Source: Collinsella tanakaei (GTDB lineage: Bacteria; Actinomycetota; Coriobacteriia; Coriobacteriales; Coriobacteriaceae). From it: 64,000 nucleotides of DNA. Of this stretch, positions 60,992-64,000 are shown one piece after another (position 1 is the first letter of the stretch; every line of letters begins with the position of its first letter). Where the stretch lies: positions 1-64,000 of the forward strand of contig NZ_JACJMB010000008.1 in the NCBI RefSeq assembly GCF_016902615.1. The letters run 5' to 3'. Position numbers and translations under genes: made by a program. A model generated the notes under the pieces. The model saw only the letters and a program-made list of their open reading frames with translations, ran no database searches and was not told the DNA's origin.

Positions 60992-61843
60992 ATGCTCGTT
61001 ACCACCAAGGAGATGCTGCTCGACGCGCAGAAGAACCACTACGCCGTGGGCGCCTTCAACGTCGAGAACCTCGAGTTCGTGATGGCTGTGCTGGCCGCCG
61101 CCGAGGAGACGAAGTCCCCGGTCATCATGCAGACCACCCCGGGCACCATCAAGAGCGCCGGTCTGGACTACTTCTACGGCATGGTGAAGGCCGCTGCCGA
61201 GCGCGCGAGCGTGCCGGTGGCCCTGCACCTCGATCACGGTGACGGCTACGACCGCTGCATGCAGGCCCTGCGCACCGGTTACACCTCCGTCATGATCGAC
61301 GGCAGCCATGAGTCCTTCGAGGACAATATCGCCCTCACCAAGTCCGTCGCCGACGCCGGTCGCGCCATGGGAGTGCCGGTGGAGGCCGAGCTCGGCAAGG
61401 TCGGCGGCAAGGAGGATGACGGCCCGGCGGTCGAGGGCGAGAACCCCTACACCGACCCCGACGAGGCGCGCGAGTTCGTCGAGCGCACCGGCTGCACCAG
61501 CCTGGCCATCGGCGTGGGCACCGCGCACGGCGTGTACACCGAGACCCCTCACATCGAGCAGGACGTCGTCCGCGCCATCCGTGAGGCCGTCGACGTGCCG
61601 CTCGTGCTGCACGGCACCTCCGGCGTGCCCGACGAGCAGGTCGCCGAGGCGGTGAAGAACGGCATCTGCAAGGTCAACTACGCCACTGAGCTCCGTCAGG
61701 CCTACACCAAGGGCTACATGGGCTACATGGCCGAGAATCCCGGGACGTTCGACCCGAAGAAGCCGGGCAAGGCGGGCATGGCCGAGATCACCAAGATCGT
61801 GAAGATCCGCATGGAGAACCTCGGCTCCGTGGGTCGCGCGTAA
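60992..61843 (+). CDS. Class II tagatose/fructose-1,6-bisphosphate aldolase (KbaY/GatY-like)
   Basis: 283 aa, the length of KbaY/GatY rather than E. coli Fba. Zinc and catalytic residues: D81-H82 in HLDHGDGYD, E133 in EAELG, H179 in GTAHGVY and H207 in LHGTSG. Splits the bisphosphate to dihydroxyacetone phosphate and glyceraldehyde-3-phosphate. AGGAGGGAG precedes ATG 60992. As the product of the PfkB-family kinase in the same region it completes the tagatose route, but it could equally be the cell's fructose-bisphosphate aldolase. Confidence 0.93.
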   Translation: MLVTTKEMLLDAQKNHYAVGAFNVENLEFVMAVLAAAEETKSPVIMQTTPGTIKSAGLDYFYGMVKAAAERASVPVALHLDHGDGYDRCMQALRTGYTSVMIDGSHESFEDNIALTKSVADAGRAMGVPVEAELGKVGGKEDDGPAVEGENPYTDPDEAREFVERTGCTSLAIGVGTAHGVYTETPHIEQDVVRAIREAVDVPLVLHGTSGVPDEQVAEAVKNGICKVNYATELRQAYTKGYMGYMAENPGTFDPKKPGKAGMAEITKIVKIRMENLGSVGRA

Positions 61844-62412
61844 GCTCGACGAGCTGACGGAAAAGCCCCGATCGCCTGTGCAGGACCGGCAGCGCCCCGT
61901 GGTGCTTGTGCGGTCGCGCGTAGGCGCATCGGGGCTTTGTTGTGTTGAGGGAAGCCCCGACCAAGACATATCGCGGCTGGACGCCTTGTGCCAGACGCCT
62001 GCGACCGCGGTACCGCGTTGGCGCGGCGCCACGGTACCCGTTGCGTTCCGCCGGCACCCGCCTTGTCGGTACCCTCGGCGGCAAAGGCCTTCGATCGGAG
62101 TTTTCCATAGGTTCAGGCGAGTCCGCGGGATGTCGCCGGGCCGTTCGATGGGCTTTCGGTGCCGCCGGTGTGCGGGATTATCAGAGTGCGTCCGCCATCC
62201 TGTTCGACTTTTTTTGTTTGTGCGACATTGATGCGCACACGGTGCTATCAGCGGTGAGAAGGAATGCGCGTTCGCCCGCCATATCCATCCGTTCACGTCG
62301 GCGAGCGCGCCGTTTGCCGTGGAATTCGGTACCGTTAATCATGTTAGTTCCCAAATGTCACACCACTTGATAAGCGGCGCGAGCCGAGGCGTAGTTATGG
62401 ATGGAGGACTGC
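61844..62412. other. Gene-free stretch between aldolase and pyruvate kinase
   Basis: 569 bases. After the aldolase terminator it holds a 12-base palindrome CGCGGTACCGCG at 62006-62017 and, close to pyk, a weak TTGCCG (62314-62319)/TAATCA (62336-62341) promoter candidate with 16-base spacing. No reading frame is convincing. Confidence 0.45.
61861..61938 (+). terminator. Terminator after the aldolase gene
   Basis: AAAGCCCCGAT and GCCT pair with AGGC and ATCGGGGCTTT; a long loop holds further pairing, and GTTGTGTTG follows. Confidence 0.75.
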
Positions 62413-63870
62413 ATGAACAAGCGGACGAAGATCGTATGCACCATGGGGCCGGCGTGCGACGACGACAACATCTTGCGTGAGATGATCAAGGCGGGCATGA
62501 ACGTGGCCCGCTTTAATTTTTCACATGGCAGCCACGAGGAGCAGCATGTCCGTATGGAGCGCGTGAAGCGCATCTCGCGCGAGCTCGGCATCCCGGTGGG
62601 CATCCTGCTCGACACCAAGGGCCCCGAGATTCGAACCGGGTTCCTCGAGAACCATGAGAAGGTCATGCTGGAGACCGGTTCCACCGTGACGGTCACCGCG
62701 GCGCCGACCTCCGAGGACCTGCAGGGCAACGCCGCCCACTTCTACCTCGATCACCTCGAGCTGCCGCGCGAGGTCCATCCGGGCGGTACCATCCTGATCG
62801 ATGACGGCCTGATCGGGCTCACCGTCAAGAGCATCTCCGGACAGGATATGGTCTGCCAGGTGGAGAACGGCGGCGAGCTCGGTGAGAAGAAGGGCGTGAA
62901 CGTCCCCAACGCGAAGCTCTCGCTGCCCACCATCACCGAGCAGGACCGCAAGGACATCCTGTTCGGACTCGAGGAGGGCATCGACTTCATCGCGGCGTCG
63001 TTCATCCGCGATGCCGAGGGCGTCCGCGAGATCCGCAAGCTCTGCCGCGAGAACGGCGGGGCGAACGTCGATATCTTCCCGAAGATCGAGTGCGCGCTCG
63101 CGGTCTACCATTTCGACGACATCCTGAAGGAGTCCGACGGCATCATGGTCGCCCGCGGCGACCTGGGCGTCGAGGTCGCGCCGGAGGTGTGCCCGACCAT
63201 CCAGAAGGAGATCATCCAGAAGTGCAACAAGGCATACAAGCCCGTCATCACGGCGACGCAGATGCTCGACTCCATGATCCGCAACCCGCGCCCGACCCGC
63301 GCGGAGGTGACCGACGTCGCGAACGCGATCAGCGACGGCACGGACGCCACGATGCTGTCCGGCGAGACCGCGGCGGGCAAGTACCCGCTCGAGTCCGTCA
63401 AGATGATGGCGAACATCGCGCTGATCGCCGAGGCGACCATGCCCGAGCACAACCGTCTGGACATCCATACCGCCGAGACGGGCATCCGCGCCATCAACAG
63501 CGCTATCGGCTTGGCCGCCGTGAGCACGGCCTTCAACGTGAAGGCCCGCGCTATCCTGATTCCCACCGAGTCCGGTCGCTCGGCGCGCCTGGTCTCGAAC
63601 TTCCGCCCGATGCTGCCCATCTTGGCCGTGACGCCGCATGATGCGGCGACGCGCAAGATGACCATCTACTGGGGCGTGGACCCGGTGACCGAGGGGGAGA
63701 TCGGCGATAAGCGCTACATCGTCAAGACGGCGATCAAGGTCGCCAAGGAGCGTGGATACGTGCGCGTGGGCGACGTCGCGGTGCTCACCGTGGGCGATCC
63801 GGACACCTCGATCACATTTGCCGACGGCGTGACGTCGACGAACGTGGTGCACGTCGCCCAGGTTCGCTAG
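62413..63870 (+). CDS. pyk: Pyruvate kinase
   Basis: 485 aa. Converts phosphoenolpyruvate and ADP to pyruvate and ATP, last step of glycolysis. Motifs: RTKIVCTMGPA near 4-14, ARFNFSHGSHEE near 33-44, GILLDTKGPEIRTG near 64-77, active-site lysine region DIFPKIECALAV, and MVARGDLGVEV; MIRNPRPTRAEVTD and TMLSGETAAGKYP lie in the effector half. Lacks the extra C-terminal domain of Bacillus Pyk. GGAGG five bases before ATG 62413 fixes the start over an in-frame ATG at 62401. Confidence 0.96.
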   Translation: MNKRTKIVCTMGPACDDDNILREMIKAGMNVARFNFSHGSHEEQHVRMERVKRISRELGIPVGILLDTKGPEIRTGFLENHEKVMLETGSTVTVTAAPTSEDLQGNAAHFYLDHLELPREVHPGGTILIDDGLIGLTVKSISGQDMVCQVENGGELGEKKGVNVPNAKLSLPTITEQDRKDILFGLEEGIDFIAASFIRDAEGVREIRKLCRENGGANVDIFPKIECALAVYHFDDILKESDGIMVARGDLGVEVAPEVCPTIQKEIIQKCNKAYKPVITATQMLDSMIRNPRPTRAEVTDVANAISDGTDATMLSGETAAGKYPLESVKMMANIALIAEATMPEHNRLDIHTAETGIRAINSAIGLAAVSTAFNVKARAILIPTESGRSARLVSNFRPMLPILAVTPHDAATRKMTIYWGVDPVTEGEIGDKRYIVKTAIKVAKERGYVRVGDVAVLTVGDPDTSITFADGVTSTNVVHVAQVR

Positions 63871-63893
63871 CATCCCGCCTTCCATCGGAACCG

Positions 63894-63928
63894 CGGCGCC
63901 CGCTGTCCCCACGGGGCGGCGGGCGCCG
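63894..63928 (+). terminator. Terminator-like hairpin after pyk
   Basis: CGGCGCCCGC pairs with GCGGGCGCCG, with inner CCCC/GGGG pairing, 23 bases after the stop; followed by TT only. Confidence 0.7.
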
Positions 63929-64000
63929 TTATCGCATTCCCGCCCGCCGTCGTGAACAGCTCGTTTCGGCCGCCGTCCGTGTTGAGGATGCGTGCCGGTC

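Overview
The window looks like a chromosomal segment of a high-GC anaerobic actinobacterium of the class Coriobacteriia, most like Collinsella. This is inferred from gene content and base composition, not from a marker gene. The support is uniformly GC-rich coding DNA with AT-rich control regions, strong GGAGG-type ribosome sites, mannose-family PTS and msm-type sugar ABC systems, a class II GalT and PpaC pyrophosphatase. No phage, insertion sequence transposase, rRNA or CRISPR array is visible. About 57 protein genes, one tRNA, many hairpin terminators and several candidate control sites can be supported.

Layout. 0.2-6.8 kb holds a ROK sugar kinase, a Sir2-like protein whose catalytic His is replaced by Gln, BrnQ, and a two-gene operon joining a cytosolic ParB-like/BMP protein to a phosphoesterase. 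7.1-19.0 kb is an alpha-galactoside and galactose island: DeoR regulator, galK-galT, GH36 alpha-galactosidase, the msmE-F-G transporter genes with the msmK ATPase, and a divergent AraC regulator. 19.1-31.7 kb holds ppaC, nhaA, two small unknowns, an aminotransferase-menG pair, small membrane, TPR and STAS proteins, tatA-tatC, hypA-hypB and an archaeal-type topoisomerase I with zinc ribbons. 31.9-46.6 kb holds a zinc-ribbon lipid-anchored-like membrane protein, tmk-holB-ricT-comF, an amino-acid binding lipoprotein behind a long structured leader, hpf, a DegV protein, a dehydrogenase with a remarkable His/Cys tail, three unknown genes, and a DUF523-purine nucleoside phosphorylase fusion. 46.7-63.9 kb holds tRNA-Thr(CGT), a mannose-family PTS operon containing a YajC-like protein, a GntR regulator, agaS, nagA, galM, a tagatose-6-phosphate-type kinase, pspA with a TPM-like membrane protein, a palindromic repeat element, a second DeoR regulator, a tagatose/fructose-bisphosphate aldolase and pyruvate kinase.

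How the genes fit together. The msm transporter would import alpha-galactosides such as melibiose or raffinose. The GH36 enzyme releases galactose, GalM equilibrates its anomers, and GalK and GalT feed the Leloir pathway (galE is not in the window); the ROK kinase can phosphorylate the glucose. The PTS, NagA, AgaS, the PfkB-family kinase and the class II aldolase form a nearly complete GalNAc/galactosamine-to-tagatose-1,6-bisphosphate route into glycolysis, ending with pyruvate kinase. Both routes suit a gut bacterium living on host glycans and dietary oligosaccharides.

The observations most worth following are the DUF523-PNP fusion, the cytosolic ParB-like/BMP protein with its phosphoesterase, the metal-binding tail on the dehydrogenase, an unassigned structured transcript near 38.6-38.96 kb, and a 126-bp palindromic element at 59.48 kb.
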